Shown piece by piece: positions 16,664 to 26,221 of a stretch of DNA of 62,280 nt. The DNA is from an uncultured Cellvibrionales bacterium. Its GTDB lineage: Bacteria; Pseudomonadota; Gammaproteobacteria; Pseudomonadales; Cellvibrionaceae. The position numbers and the translations under genes are program-made. The stretch is from NCBI GenBank assembly GCA_913020115.1, contig CAJWBQ010000028.1:1-62280 (forward strand). Reading direction: 5' to 3'. The number at the start of each line of letters is the position of its first letter. Within the stretch, counting starts at the first letter, position 1. Under the pieces are notes generated by a model. That model did no database searches. It saw only the letters and a list, made by a program, of their open reading frames with translations, and was not told the origin of the DNA.

Positions 16664-17026
16664 ATGGAAGCCCTGAGCGAGAACACTGAAGAGAACAATG
16701 ATCGGTTTATTATTGAGGCAATTGCCCAGGGTTGCATCTGGGGCTTGGAAGGGCCCGACGGATGGGCCTTATGCCCCTCGGAGAAATACGAAAAATCTGA
16801 CGTAATGCCATTTTGGTCCCAGCCGGAATTCGCTCAGGTGCACTGCGTAGATGAGTGGTCTATCTATAAGGCTGTGCCCGTTTCACTTGAAGAGTTCATT
16901 GAAGAGTGGCTGCCTGGAATGCATGAAGATGTGGTACTCATTGGCGTTAACTGGGATGAGAACATGGATGGTGATGAAATGGAGCCGCTTGATATTTTGG
17001 CGGAGTTTGACAGTGAGTTGAGCTAA
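16664..17026 (+). CDS. DUF2750 domain-containing protein
   Basis: The protein has 120 residues and is strongly acidic. Conserved pieces are GCIWGLEGPDGWALCPSEKY, PFWSQPEFAQVHCVDEW, and LEEFIEEWLPGMHEDVVLIGVNWD, the characteristic DUF2750 layout. No function is established for the family. ATG 16664 is chosen because the longer in-frame start at 16613 lies inside the metalloprotease gene. It converges with the selenium genes, leaving only 27 bp between stops and no obvious terminator. Confidence 0.85.
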   Translation: MEALSENTEENNDRFIIEAIAQGCIWGLEGPDGWALCPSEKYEKSDVMPFWSQPEFAQVHCVDEWSIYKAVPVSLEEFIEEWLPGMHEDVVLIGVNWDENMDGDEMEPLDILAEFDSELS

Positions 17027-17053
17027 ATAGGGTTCCAAATTCGCTTATTTTTC

Positions 17054-19372
17054 TTAGATGAGTTCTACCTGTATTTTCGATCCTTCAACAATCTCACCTA
17101 TGATACTCGCCGATTGATAGCCTGATTGCTTAAGTTCTCTTAAGCAATTATCCGCATCATCCGCTGATACCGCCGCGAGTAAGCCGCCCGATGTTTGCGG
17201 GTCAAATAGAAGCTCCCTCAAACCATTAGCGTCTTTTTGCTCATGATTACTCAGGACGAATTTCCCTTCATTGCGCGCGTTTTGCGAATGTAAGCTGCTA
17301 GATATGCCTTTGATCAAGCATTGTATTGCGCCTGATAAAAGCGGTAGCTTATTCAGTGTAATGCGAGCCCCACATACAGATTGGCTGTCTTCATCCTGTG
17401 CAAGCATTTCGAGAAGATGGCCGGCTAGACCAAAGCCGGTGACGTCGGTACAGGCGCTGAGTGAGTATCTGTGTAATATTTCTGCGCTCACTCGATTAGA
17501 TTGCAACATACTGTTTGTCGCCTCTTCGATCCACCTCCCGTCGGCTTGTAATTGACTATGAGCCGCGAATAAAACGCCAGTACCTAGCGCCTTAGTCAGA
17601 ATAAGCTTGTCGCCCGCACGTGGCGTATTCTTCCGGCTGATGTGCTCAGGTTTGGCGAGTCCGTTCACGCTAAAGCCAAGACTCATCTCAGCGCCTTCGG
17701 AAGTATGACCGCCCATTAATGTGCATTGATTATCGTTCAGGACTTTCAATGCGCCACTCATAATTTGCAATAAGTCACGCTCAACAACGGCTTCTCCTGC
17801 AAAGGGTAAGGTAACAATGGCCAGCGCACTGTGGGCCTGAGCATTCATGGCGAATAAATCACTGAGTGCGTGGTTGACGGCTATTTCTCCAAGCAGGAAA
17901 GGGTCGTCGATAAGTGCGCGAAAGACGTCAACACTTTGCAGCAGTATATTCCCTGGCGCTACAGTGATGGCGCTGGCATCGTCGGGGGTGTGTAGACCCA
18001 AGAGAACGTCGCTGCGTTCAAAAGGTTGGAGCTGACGAATCACTCGACTCAACACGTCGGCGCCGACTTTGGCTCCACAGCCTCCACAGCGCATAGTGTT
18101 GTCATGGTTTGCCTGGGGGTCAAGTTGCTCACCGCTGACAATAGGGCTGACCGTTTGCGTAAACGACGTCGAGGTACCAAGCGTGGGCATATCGGGTTTA
18201 GCGTGGTGGTCAAACATCGCCATGAATTTTTTATCGATTGAGTTTTTCCATCGCCACACCCATTGACCTTGTAGGCTGGGCATGCCTGTTCCGGGTTTAC
18301 AGGCAATGGCGCTCTGGTCACCGCAGGCTAGTAGGCGTAAGAAATGTGCCTGAGGCTTAAAGGTAGTCAAAGGTTTGTGTAAAACCCAAGCTTGCAAGTT
18401 TCTGAACAGAGTGCTCGCCTGTCGCACAGCAAACACGCCTGCTCGCGGTACGTTTTCATTCTCCTGCTGAGCTATGTCTCCGGCGGCAAATACAAACTTG
18501 TGGCTAGTAGATTGAAGGGCGTGGTTAACTTGAATGAAACCGTCGACATCACATGCTAGGCCAGATTTTTTCGGCCAAGCTGGCGCAGCCGCTTGAGTGC
18601 ACCAAAATAATTCACTGAATTTTGTGTCTAATTTATCTTGGTTCTTGGATAGTTGGATTTCTAGGTCCCGATTACCGTTTGACGAGGTAGTTTCATCTAT
18701 TCGGGTAATGGCGGATCCTGTGTGTACTTGTATACCTCGCGATTTAAATATCGCCGCCAATTTTTTCTGAAAGGCGGCTGGGTAATTTTCGGGTAAACCC
18801 AAACCCTTTTGGAATAGATGAAATTGATGTGTCTGAAAACTGTCTTGTAAGGCATGCTGCATAGCTAAAACTAATTCAATACCCGCAGCCCCGCCGCCGG
18901 CCACACCAATATTACAGGACAAATTACTGCTTAGTAGACGCTGTTTAATTTCTTTCCACCGCGGATAGAATTGCGCAATTGGTTTTACTGGAGCCGAATA
19001 TTGTTCAGCGCCAGGTACCGAAAAACCGGGTGTAATGCCTGTGTTAAATGAAATGGCATCAAAACCCAGTGCCGCTCGTTTTTGAATTAGACATCGTTTG
19101 TTTTCTAGATCCACACCTTCTATCTTGGCCTGAATGAAACGTGCACCGGCGTATTGGCACAGACGGGCCAAATCAAGATGTATATCGTCTTCTTGATAAT
19201 GTCCGGAGATCAGTCCTGGCAACATACCCGAGTAAGGGGCTTTTGTTTGAGGCGAAATCAGAGTTAGGCGTACCCCAGGAATAGGCTGCATAGCCCACAT
19301 GTTGAGCACTTGCACATGAGCGTGCCCTCCGCCAATTAAAAACAGGTCTTGGTAAACGGGTGGTGCAAGCAT
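17054..19372 (-). CDS. selD: NADH dehydrogenase-like/selenide, water dikinase fusion (SelD)
   Basis: The protein has 772 residues. Residues 1 to about 390 form an FAD/NAD(P)-dependent pyridine nucleotide-disulfide oxidoreductase: GGGHAH (14-19) for FAD, GGGAAGIE (159-166) for NAD(P), and AAGD (296-299). Residues from about 425 form SelD: MRCGGCGAKVG (428-436) with the probable catalytic Cys432 and Lys435, DDAS, and a C-terminal FDPQTSGGLL. SelD makes selenophosphate from selenide and ATP. The fused flavoprotein may supply or reduce selenium or sense redox state, but its role is not established. The active site uses cysteine, not selenocysteine. Its start overlaps the selU stop by one base, so the two are coupled. 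Confidence 0.93.
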   Translation of the reverse strand: MLAPPVYQDLFLIGGGHAHVQVLNMWAMQPIPGVRLTLISPQTKAPYSGMLPGLISGHYQEDDIHLDLARLCQYAGARFIQAKIEGVDLENKRCLIQKRAALGFDAISFNTGITPGFSVPGAEQYSAPVKPIAQFYPRWKEIKQRLLSSNLSCNIGVAGGGAAGIELVLAMQHALQDSFQTHQFHLFQKGLGLPENYPAAFQKKLAAIFKSRGIQVHTGSAITRIDETTSSNGNRDLEIQLSKNQDKLDTKFSELFWCTQAAAPAWPKKSGLACDVDGFIQVNHALQSTSHKFVFAAGDIAQQENENVPRAGVFAVRQASTLFRNLQAWVLHKPLTTFKPQAHFLRLLACGDQSAIACKPGTGMPSLQGQWVWRWKNSIDKKFMAMFDHHAKPDMPTLGTSTSFTQTVSPIVSGEQLDPQANHDNTMRCGGCGAKVGADVLSRVIRQLQPFERSDVLLGLHTPDDASAITVAPGNILLQSVDVFRALIDDPFLLGEIAVNHALSDLFAMNAQAHSALAIVTLPFAGEAVVERDLLQIMSGALKVLNDNQCTLMGGHTSEGAEMSLGFSVNGLAKPEHISRKNTPRAGDKLILTKALGTGVLFAAHSQLQADGRWIEEATNSMLQSNRVSAEILHRYSLSACTDVTGFGLAGHLLEMLAQDEDSQSVCGARITLNKLPLLSGAIQCLIKGISSSLHSQNARNEGKFVLSNHEQKDANGLRELLFDPQTSGGLLAAVSADDADNCLRELKQSGYQSASIIGEIVEGSKIQVELI

Positions 19373-20475
19373 CAGGAGTTCATTTGCTGATTGGCCCAGG
19401 CAATAACTTCTTCATGGTTGCCCTTGAAAATTATACGGCCCTGCCTTTGACTTTGCTGATAGTCATACATGGGATCGTAATATTCAGTCAGTAAATGTTG
19501 AATGCCGGAGCGGAAGCCGTCGGCATTTCCCGTGCTGAAAAGATCCTGCAGGGCGTCTGAAAACTCGCCTTCCAGTATTTTGTGGCGATCATGACCTAAG
19601 CGTTTTTTAATTCGAGCGAGGTTATCTAGGATTTGCGAACGAAAGTTTTCTTGACCAATAGCCTTTCCAAACTCTGCGTAGTATTCAGGCAGTGCGTCGG
19701 TAATGTAATCTTCTAAAGCGAAATCAACGCGTTCTGTGAGAGTGGTTTCAAGGGTAACAAGTGCTGAAGTTTGCATTTTATCCCGCAGCACATCGGGCAG
19801 GTAGATACGACCAATCAAACGGCCCTCATCTTCCACAAATACAGGACCCTGATGCTCGGCTCGCTGTTTAAGCAGTTTAATACTCAGTTGGTTTTCAAAA
19901 TCAATCTGTCGTGGCTGCTCGCTAATTTTTGCTCCAAAAGCGGACCCCCTGTGATTCGCCAAGCCCTCTAGGTCGACAGAGCGCTTAATGTGACTCAGCA
20001 CTCGAGTTTTGCCGATGCCTGTTCGGCCGCTGATTAAAATTAAAGGTGTGCTAGTACAGTTAGTCTCAAGTTCGTCGATCAAAAATCGACGCATCGCCTT
20101 GTAGCCACCTTCTACCATTGGGTAATGGATGCCCGTTTCGGCAATCAGCTTTTGGCTCATTCGAGAGCGTAGTCCACCTCGGAAACAATAGAGATAGCCT
20201 TCAGGGTGTTGTTCAGCGAAGTCTTGCCAGATGTTTTTACGCTGAGCTTGCACTTCGTCGGTAGCCAGTTCCCATCCCAGGGCGATGGCGGCGTCTTGGC
20301 CTTGCTCTTTGTAGCGTGTGCCGATCACGTGGCGTTGATCGTCGTCCAGAAGAGGCAAATTAGTGCTATTTGGAAAGGCCCCTTTGTGATATTCCACAGG
20401 AGCTCGAACGTCCAGTAAAGAGGTGTCGTTGAGAAAAAGTTCGCGGAAGTTTTGGGTATTGCTTCTGGCAGTCAA
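19372..20475 (-). CDS. selU: tRNA 2-selenouridine synthase
   Basis: The protein has 367 residues, the usual length. The N-terminal rhodanese domain (about 8-130) carries LLDVRAPVEYHKGAFPNSTNLPLL and the catalytic Cys97 in YLYCFRGGLRSR. The C-terminal P-loop domain has GRTGIGKT (150-157) and downstream FEDEGRLIGRI-type residues. SelU (MnmH/YbbB) replaces sulfur by selenium in 2-thiouridine at the tRNA wobble position, using selenophosphate. It is overlapped by the SelD fusion gene, which provides that donor. No selA or selB is in this window, so tRNA modification is the selenium use seen here. Confidence 0.94.
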   Translation of the reverse strand: MTARSNTQNFRELFLNDTSLLDVRAPVEYHKGAFPNSTNLPLLDDDQRHVIGTRYKEQGQDAAIALGWELATDEVQAQRKNIWQDFAEQHPEGYLYCFRGGLRSRMSQKLIAETGIHYPMVEGGYKAMRRFLIDELETNCTSTPLILISGRTGIGKTRVLSHIKRSVDLEGLANHRGSAFGAKISEQPRQIDFENQLSIKLLKQRAEHQGPVFVEDEGRLIGRIYLPDVLRDKMQTSALVTLETTLTERVDFALEDYITDALPEYYAEFGKAIGQENFRSQILDNLARIKKRLGHDRHKILEGEFSDALQDLFSTGNADGFRSGIQHLLTEYYDPMYDYQQSQRQGRIIFKGNHEEVIAWANQQMNS

Positions 20476-20556
20476 GGCTGTGCTCCGATCAGGGTGATGG
20501 GCAGTCTATCAGAAACGTCGAGGGCTGCAGTCACTCTACATCAATAAATTTTAGGT

Positions 20557-20584
20557 AAAAAAAAGGCGATGCTTGCGCATCGCC
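20557..20584 (-). terminator. Rho-independent terminator of glnA
   Basis: An 8-bp perfect stem (GGCGATGC and GCATCGCC) with a four-base loop. On the minus strand it is followed by eight T. It lies 24 bp after the glnA stop. Five T on the plus side make it partly bidirectional. Confidence 0.92.
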
Positions 20585-20607
20585 TTTTTCACATTGAACT
20601 CAGCTAA

Positions 20608-22014
20608 TTAGCAGCTGTAGTACATGTCAAATTCAACAGGGTGAGTGGTTTGCTCAACACGATGAACTTCTTCCATTTTCAGCTCAATGTAAGCGTCAAC
20701 CACGTCGTCGGTGAATACACCGCCGGCGGTCAAGAACTCACGATCGGCATCCAAAGCTTCTAGAGCTTCGCGCAGGCTGCCAGCAACCTGAGGAATCTTA
20801 GCGGCTTCTTCTGCAGGTAAGTCATACAGATCTTTGTCGGCTGCATCGCCCGGGTGGATCTTGTTTTTAATACCATCGATACCAGCCATCAGCATAGAGG
20901 CAAACATCAAGTAAGGGTTAGCCGTTGGATCGCCGAAACGAGCTTCGATACGCTTGCCCTTAGGAGATGGAACGTAAGGGATACGAATAGAGGCTGAGCG
21001 GTTGCGGGCAGAGTAAGCCAGCATTACAGGAGCTTCGAAACCTGGAATCAAACGCTTGTAAGAGTTGGTAGAAGCGTTCGCAAATGCATTCAAGGCTTTT
21101 GCGTGCTTGATAATGCCGCCGATGTAGTAAAGAGCTGTTTCGCTCAGGCCCGCATAGCTGTCGCCAGCAAATACGTTATCGCCGTCTTTAAAGAAAGACT
21201 GGTGACAATGCATGCCAGAACCGTTATCACCTACAACTGGCTTAGGCATAAAGGTGGCTGTTTTGCCGTAGGCGTGTGCTACGTTGTGTACGCAGTACTT
21301 CATGATTTGTACTTCGTCAGCTTTCTTCACCAAGGTGTTGAAACGAACGCCAATTTCACACTGACCGGCTGTGCCTACTTCGTGGTGGTGTACTTCAATA
21401 TCTAAACCCATTTGTTCCATGGCATTACACATGGCAGCACGCAAATCGTGCAGTGAGTCGACGGGAGGTACGGGGAAATAACCACCTTTCACACCAGGGC
21501 GATGGCCCATGTTGCCGTCGGCGTAGGTAGTGCCAGAAGCCCAAGCGGCTTCTTCCGAGTTGATTTTATAGAAGCAGCCGCTCATGTCGGAGCCCCAAGT
21601 GATGTCGTCAAATACGAAAAACTCAGGCTCTGGACCGAAGAAGGCAGTGTCGCCCAGACCAGTAGACTTCAAAAACTCTTCAGCGCGGGTTGCGATGGAG
21701 CGTGGATCGCGCTCGTAACCCTGCATAGTAGTAGGTTCAACAATGTCACAGCGAATGATAATGGTCACATCGTCAGTGAAGGGGTCCAGCATGGCTGTAC
21801 TGTCGTCAGGCATCAAGATCATGTCTGATTCGTTAATACCCTTCCAGCCTGAGATGGAGGAACCATCAAACATCTTGCCTTCTTCAAAGAACTCTTCGTT
21901 TACTTCGCCGATGGGCATAGAAACGTGCTGCTCTTTACCAATGGTGTCGGTGAAGCGCAGGTCAATCCAGCGAGCTTCGCTTTCTTTAATAAGATTCAGT
22001 GTCTTTTCGGACAT
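20608..22014 (-). CDS. glnA: Glutamine synthetase, type I
   Basis: The protein has 468 residues starting [23 protein letters not shown]. It carries [21 protein letters not shown] (metal-binding Glu), [10 protein letters not shown], and the adenylylation Tyr397 in KDLYDLP at the same number as in E. coli. It condenses glutamate and ammonia with ATP in a cytosolic dodecamer. The start at 22014 has GGAGGAAT seven bases upstream; an in-frame start at 22053 lacks one. Tyr397 implies GlnE control, and the upstream region carries a sigma-54 promoter with NtrC-like sites, so nitrogen control at both levels is expected. No glnL or glnG follows; the gene ends in its own terminator. Confidence 0.98.
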   Translation of the reverse strand: MSEKTLNLIKESEARWIDLRFTDTIGKEQHVSMPIGEVNEEFFEEGKMFDGSSISGWKGINESDMILMPDDSTAMLDPFTDDVTIIIRCDIVEPTTMQGYERDPRSIATRAEEFLKSTGLGDTAFFGPEPEFFVFDDITWGSDMSGCFYKINSEEAAWASGTTYADGNMGHRPGVKGGYFPVPPVDSLHDLRAAMCNAMEQMGLDIEVHHHEVGTAGQCEIGVRFNTLVKKADEVQIMKYCVHNVAHAYGKTATFMPKPVVGDNGSGMHCHQSFFKDGDNVFAGDSYAGLSETALYYIGGIIKHAKALNAFANASTNSYKRLIPGFEAPVMLAYSARNRSASIRIPYVPSPKGKRIEARFGDPTANPYLMFASMLMAGIDGIKNKIHPGDAADKDLYDLPAEEAAKIPQVAGSLREALEALDADREFLTAGGVFTDDVVDAYIELKMEEVHRVEQTTHPVEFDMYYSC

Positions 22015-22100
22015 GTTAAGTATTCCTCCAAAAATGGCCTGTGGGCCGGTCAATTCATTTCAGTGTGATCAGAGCAGTAAAAAGCTTTGCGTATTATAGG

Positions 22101-22115
22101 GCAAAATATATGCCA
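22101..22115 (-). promoter_or_regulatory. Sigma-54 promoter of glnA
   Basis: On the minus strand the site is TGGCAT, five bases, TTGC, with ten bases between GG and GC. One -24 base departs from consensus. It lies about 87 bp before the glnA start. Together with the NtrC-like sites upstream it forms the classical nitrogen-regulated arrangement. Confidence 0.82.
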
Positions 22116-22208
22116 TTGTTGGAGATTTGTAGATTAACTACAAAGTCTTCATTTTAAAGCAGTTTTCGAGCCCTATGAGAAATAGCGCCCCTTAGTGTGG
22201 CAAAGGCA

Positions 22209-22255
22209 GGCTTCATTTTGGTGCGGCACATCTCGTACCGCACCAAAAGCGTGCA
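22209..22255. promoter_or_regulatory. Two NtrC-like enhancer sites upstream of glnA
   Basis: The site at 22239-22255 has GCAC, seven bases, GTGC, the core of the NtrC consensus. The site at 22209-22225 keeps a strong right half (TTTTGGTGC) and a degenerate left half. Their centres are 30 bp apart, about three helical turns, and lie about 100-130 bp upstream of the -24 box. The two strong halves form an overlapping inverted repeat (22216-22226 and 22238-22248). The rest of the 22116-22546 gap, on either side, shows no gene. Confidence 0.72.
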
Positions 22256-22487
22256 TAATCTTCTGGGGTCTTAATCTCCAGCAGCCTGAAGCTGGGTACA
22301 AAGATTCATTCAGACACTCGTAAAAATCGATAAAGCGGGTCTTAATAGTCCAGGGTAAGCGCAGCGAGGGGGTGTTTTTAAAGGAGGAAACAGTCTCCGC
22401 GGCCGTTTATTGGGGGCTGGGCTTTAAATGAAGCAAATTCAGGCATTCAGAAGCGTATTCAGTCATCAGTTTATTGAGGTTTTAGTC

Positions 22488-22493
22488 TATAAT
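22488..22493 (+). promoter_or_regulatory. -10 box for thiI
   Basis: A perfect TATAAT 54 bp before the thiI start. No good -35 hexamer is seen at 16-18 bp, so the assignment rests mainly on the -10 and its position. Confidence 0.45.
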
Positions 22494-22546
22494 CCCGCCC
22501 TATACACCCTAAATCACTCTAAAAACCCGCCTAGCGGAAGGTTTCC

Positions 22547-24034
22547 ATGCATTTCATCGTTAAGTTGTTCCCCGAAATTACCATTAAAAGTGCCCCTGTA
22601 CGCAAGCGTTTTATAAAGCAGCTGCGCGACAACCTCAGGGAATTGCTGGCTCCTTTGAGTGCAGAGCTGAGCAAAGAGGAAAAGATTCAGGTTCAGCGGG
22701 AGTGGGACAAAATTGAGGTGACAACCTCAAACAATGATCCAGCCATTAAGCGACGTGTTATGGAGGTGCTTGCTCACGTACCAGGCATAGCGCATTTCGC
22801 CCTGGTGAAAGATCACCCTTTAGGTGATATGCACGATACTTTTGAAAAGACCTTGGCTGTTTATGGTCCGCTTTTGACCGATAAGACTTTCAGTGTGCGA
22901 GTGAAGCGTGCGGGTGAGCATGACTTCACATCCACAGAGGTGGAGCGATACGTGGGCGGGGGCTTAAACCAACACAGTGATGCGGCAGGCGTTAAGCTTA
23001 AAAACCCCGACATAACCGTGAAGCTAGAAATTAAGCATGACCGGCTTTATGTTATTGAGGAGCAGATACAGGGCTTGGGCGGTTTTCCATTGGGTTCACA
23101 AGACCCAGTCTTGTCTCTCATTTCGGGTGGCTTCGACTCAACTGTGTCGAGCTATATGATGATTAAGCGAGGTATCCGTAATCATTACTGCTTCTTTAAC
23201 CTAGGCGGGCGAGCTCACGAAATTGCCGTGAAAGAAGTGGCGTTCTATCTTTGGAACAAGTATGGCGCGTCTCACAAAGTTAAGTTTGTCACGGTGCCCT
23301 TTGAAGATGTAGTGACTGAAATTTTGGAAAGCGTGCAAAACTCCCAAATGGGGGTGGTATTGAAGCGCATGATGTTGAGGGCGGCCTCACAAATTGCTGA
23401 GGATATGAAGATTCAAGCCTTGGTGACCGGCGAGGCCATAGGCCAAGTGTCGAGCCAAACCTTAACTAATCTCAGTGTGATTGATGAAGTGACCGACACC
23501 TTAGTGTTGCGGCCTCTAATCGTGATGGATAAAACCGACATTGTGGATTTATCCCGAGCGATTGGCACCGAAGAATTCTCAGCAAATATCCCAGAATATT
23601 GCGGTGTAATATCGCGCAAACCCACCACGCGGGCTAAGCGCGATGTTATTAATGCCCAAGAAGACAAGTTTGACTTCGCCGTGCTAGACAAGGCCGTTGC
23701 CAGCCGCAAGATGGTCGGTATTGACGAAGTAATGGATGACCTTGAAGAAACTGTGCCGGTTGAGGTGCTCAGTGTTGTTGATGCCAGTGCGATAATTGTC
23801 GATGTTCGCCATCCTACGGAGGAGGAGTTAAAGCCTCTTTATGTTGAGGGTTGTACGGTAGAAAAAATCCCGTTTTATGCTTTGAATACTTCCGCGCCTT
23901 CTTTTGATCAAGAGCGTCAATATCTACTTTATTGTGAGAAAGGGGTGATGAGCCAGCTACACGCGGCACACTTGGCCGATGCTGGTTTTTCCAATGTCGG
24001 CGTTTACCGGCCGGAGAGTCCGAAACGTAAGTGA
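22547..24034 (+). CDS. thiI: tRNA sulfurtransferase ThiI (with rhodanese domain)
   Basis: The protein has 495 residues. The N-terminal ferredoxin-like and THUMP region (about 1-165) starts HFIVKLFPEITIKS. The PP-loop pyrophosphatase domain begins with LISGGFDSTVSSYM (about 188-201) and includes PEYCGVISRKPTTRA. The C-terminal rhodanese domain carries the persulfide Cys463 in YLLYCEKGVMS. ThiI makes 4-thiouridine at tRNA position 8 and, in enterobacteria, also passes sulfur to ThiS for thiazole synthesis. The rhodanese domain marks the long gammaproteobacterial form. GGAAGG precedes the ATG. It stands alone between glnA and typA. Confidence 0.97.
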   Translation: MHFIVKLFPEITIKSAPVRKRFIKQLRDNLRELLAPLSAELSKEEKIQVQREWDKIEVTTSNNDPAIKRRVMEVLAHVPGIAHFALVKDHPLGDMHDTFEKTLAVYGPLLTDKTFSVRVKRAGEHDFTSTEVERYVGGGLNQHSDAAGVKLKNPDITVKLEIKHDRLYVIEEQIQGLGGFPLGSQDPVLSLISGGFDSTVSSYMMIKRGIRNHYCFFNLGGRAHEIAVKEVAFYLWNKYGASHKVKFVTVPFEDVVTEILESVQNSQMGVVLKRMMLRAASQIAEDMKIQALVTGEAIGQVSSQTLTNLSVIDEVTDTLVLRPLIVMDKTDIVDLSRAIGTEEFSANIPEYCGVISRKPTTRAKRDVINAQEDKFDFAVLDKAVASRKMVGIDEVMDDLEETVPVEVLSVVDASAIIVDVRHPTEEELKPLYVEGCTVEKIPFYALNTSAPSFDQERQYLLYCEKGVMSQLHAAHLADAGFSNVGVYRPESPKRK

Positions 24035-24150
24035 GTGGTTACAAACTAAGCAGGCCTCTGAAATAGAGTCCTGTTTGAAAAATCACGAGCTTACAGCGCT
24101 TAAATAGGCAGAATGGTGGTAAAAGCCTATCTGTCTAAGATTTAGCCATG

Positions 24151-24156
24151 TATAAT
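24151..24156 (+). promoter_or_regulatory. -10 box for typA
   Basis: A perfect TATAAT lies 110 bp before the typA start, in the 231-bp gap after thiI, and is followed by GC-rich sequence. No clear -35 partner was found. Nothing else of note was seen in the gap. Confidence 0.4.
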
Positions 24157-24265
24157 GCGCGCCTTTTGCGCTACCTCGCCTATACTGCTTTTGACAAGTG
24201 GGAGCTGTGGCCCAAGCCTGTTTGATTAACCCTGTCCGCATTAGCCGACTGACGAGACCATCATT

Positions 24266-26074
24266 GTGATCGAGAATATTCGTAATATCGCCATTATTGC
24301 CCACGTTGACCACGGTAAAACTACCTTGGTTGATAAGCTTCTGAGCCAATCTGGCACCCTTGAACGCAAGGACGAAGGCGCTGAGCGCATCATGGACTCC
24401 AACGACCAAGAGCGTGAGCGCGGTATTACCATTCTGGCCAAAAACACCGCTGTTAACTGGGGCAAGTATCACTTCAATATTGTTGATACCCCTGGTCACG
24501 CCGACTTTGGTGGTGAGGTTGAACGTGTATTGTCTATGGTCGATTCGGTATTGTTGCTAGTAGACGCCGTTGATGGGCCTATGCCTCAAACGCGCTTTGT
24601 GACATCCAAAGCCTTTGAAAAAGGCCTGCGACCCATTGTTGTTGTAAACAAAGTGGACCGTCCTGGCGCGCGCCCAGACTGGGTTATCGACCAGGTATTC
24701 GATTTGTTTGATCGTCTGGGTGCTACAGACGAACAGTTAGACTTCCCTATTATTTACGCTTCAGCGATTAATGGAATTGCGGGTCCAGAAGCCACCGAGC
24801 TGGCTGAAGACATGACGCCATTATTTCAAATGATTGCTGACCGTGTGCCCGCACCTGATGTTGACCCCGAAGCGCCTTTGCAGATGCAAATCTCGGCTTT
24901 GGATTACGACAGCTATGTCGGCGTTATCGGTGTAGGCCGAATTACTCGCGGTAAGCTGAGCCCCAATCAGCAGGTGGTTGTTGTCGATGCCGATGGCAAG
25001 CAACGCAAGGGTAAAGTCATAAACGTGAAAGGCTATTTAGGTCTGGACCGTATTGATACTCCTGAAGCCAGCGCTGGTGACATTGTTTGTATTAACGGCA
25101 TTGACGGGCTGAGTATCTCAGATACTTTGTGTGACCCTGATAACGTTGAGGCTATGCCTCCGCTGTCGGTTGATGAGCCTACGGTTAGCATGACCTTCAT
25201 GGTGAACAATTCTCCGTTCGCAGGCTTAGAAGGCAAGTACGTCACCTCGCGCAATATTAAGGATCGCTTGGAGCAGGAGCTGATTCACAACGTTGCACTC
25301 CGTGTGGAAGAGGGCGACAGCCCTGAGAAATTCAAAGTATCAGGTCGTGGTGAATTGCACTTGTCTGTACTGATTGAAACTATGCGTCGAGAAGGTTTTG
25401 AGCTGGCGGTTTCTCGAGCAGAAGTTGTTCGTCGTGAAATCGACGGTGTGATGCAAGAGCCGTACGAAGCGGTGGTTATCGATGTTGAAGATGAGCATCA
25501 GGGTTCAATCATGGAAGAGTTTGGCTTGCGCAAAGGCGAGCTCACTAACATGGAGCTCGACGGCAAGGGTCGTGTAAAGCTTGAATTTATTGTACCTTCT
25601 CGTGGTTTGATTGGTTTCCGTGGTCAGTTCCTAACCATGACTTCCGGTTCTGGTATTATGACCAGTGTGTTTGATCACTACGGTGAAGTAAAAGTTGGTG
25701 ATGTGGCCAAGCGTCAAAATGGTGTGATGGTTTCGATGATGAAGGGTAAAACGGCGAGCTACGGCCTTTACACTTTGCAGGATCGTGGTCGTTTGTTTAA
25801 AGGGCATGCTGAAGATGTTTATGAAGGTCAGGTTATCGGCATTCATTCTCGCAGTAATGATTTGGCCGTTAACCCAACGAAGGGTAAGCAGCTCACCAAC
25901 GTTCGTGCCTCAGGCACTGATGAGGCCTTGGTTCTGACGCCACCCATTCGCCATACGCTTGAGCAAGCACTTGAGTTTATTGAAGACGATGAGTTGGTAG
26001 AAGTAACGCCTGAATCTATCCGGATTCGTAAGAAGTTTTTGACTGAGAATGAGCGTAAGCGTAATAGCCGTTGA
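24266..26074 (+). CDS. typA: Ribosome-associated GTPase TypA/BipA
   Basis: The protein has 602 residues, standard length. The translational GTPase domain has [10 protein letters not shown] (G1), RGITI (G2), [14 protein letters not shown] (G3), [10 protein letters not shown] (G4) and SAING (G5). It is followed by beta-barrel, EF-G domain III and V-like regions and the BipA-specific C-terminal domain ([13 protein letters not shown], then HGEVK-type and [13 protein letters not shown]). BipA binds the 70S ribosome and helps large-subunit assembly and cold or stress adaptation. The start codon is GTG at 24266, which begins the conserved [16 protein letters not shown]. It is monocistronic with a terminator at 26087. 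Confidence 0.97.
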   Translation: MIENIRNIAIIAHVDHGKTTLVDKLLSQSGTLERKDEGAERIMDSNDQERERGITILAKNTAVNWGKYHFNIVDTPGHADFGGEVERVLSMVDSVLLLVDAVDGPMPQTRFVTSKAFEKGLRPIVVVNKVDRPGARPDWVIDQVFDLFDRLGATDEQLDFPIIYASAINGIAGPEATELAEDMTPLFQMIADRVPAPDVDPEAPLQMQISALDYDSYVGVIGVGRITRGKLSPNQQVVVVDADGKQRKGKVINVKGYLGLDRIDTPEASAGDIVCINGIDGLSISDTLCDPDNVEAMPPLSVDEPTVSMTFMVNNSPFAGLEGKYVTSRNIKDRLEQELIHNVALRVEEGDSPEKFKVSGRGELHLSVLIETMRREGFELAVSRAEVVRREIDGVMQEPYEAVVIDVEDEHQGSIMEEFGLRKGELTNMELDGKGRVKLEFIVPSRGLIGFRGQFLTMTSGSGIMTSVFDHYGEVKVGDVAKRQNGVMVSMMKGKTASYGLYTLQDRGRLFKGHAEDVYEGQVIGIHSRSNDLAVNPTKGKQLTNVRASGTDEALVLTPPIRHTLEQALEFIEDDELVEVTPESIRIRKKFLTENERKRNSR

Positions 26075-26086
26075 TTCTTGGTTGGG

Positions 26087-26130
26087 GGTTTGCTTTGGGC
26101 TGTTTGGCCTCGGGCAAACCTCTTTTATTT
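26087..26130 (+). terminator. Rho-independent terminator of typA
   Basis: GGTTTGC (26087-26093) pairs with GCAAACC (26114-26120), followed by TCTTTTATTT. The loop is long, about 20 bases, so strength is uncertain. Confidence 0.65.
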
Positions 26131-26221
26131 AGGCCTTCGTAATTGTTGTTTGATCTTCCCTTCGGTTTAGCCCTTCCTTTTTAAATTTGTACACCATGCG
26201 CGTCAGTCGCAGCTTTTTACT

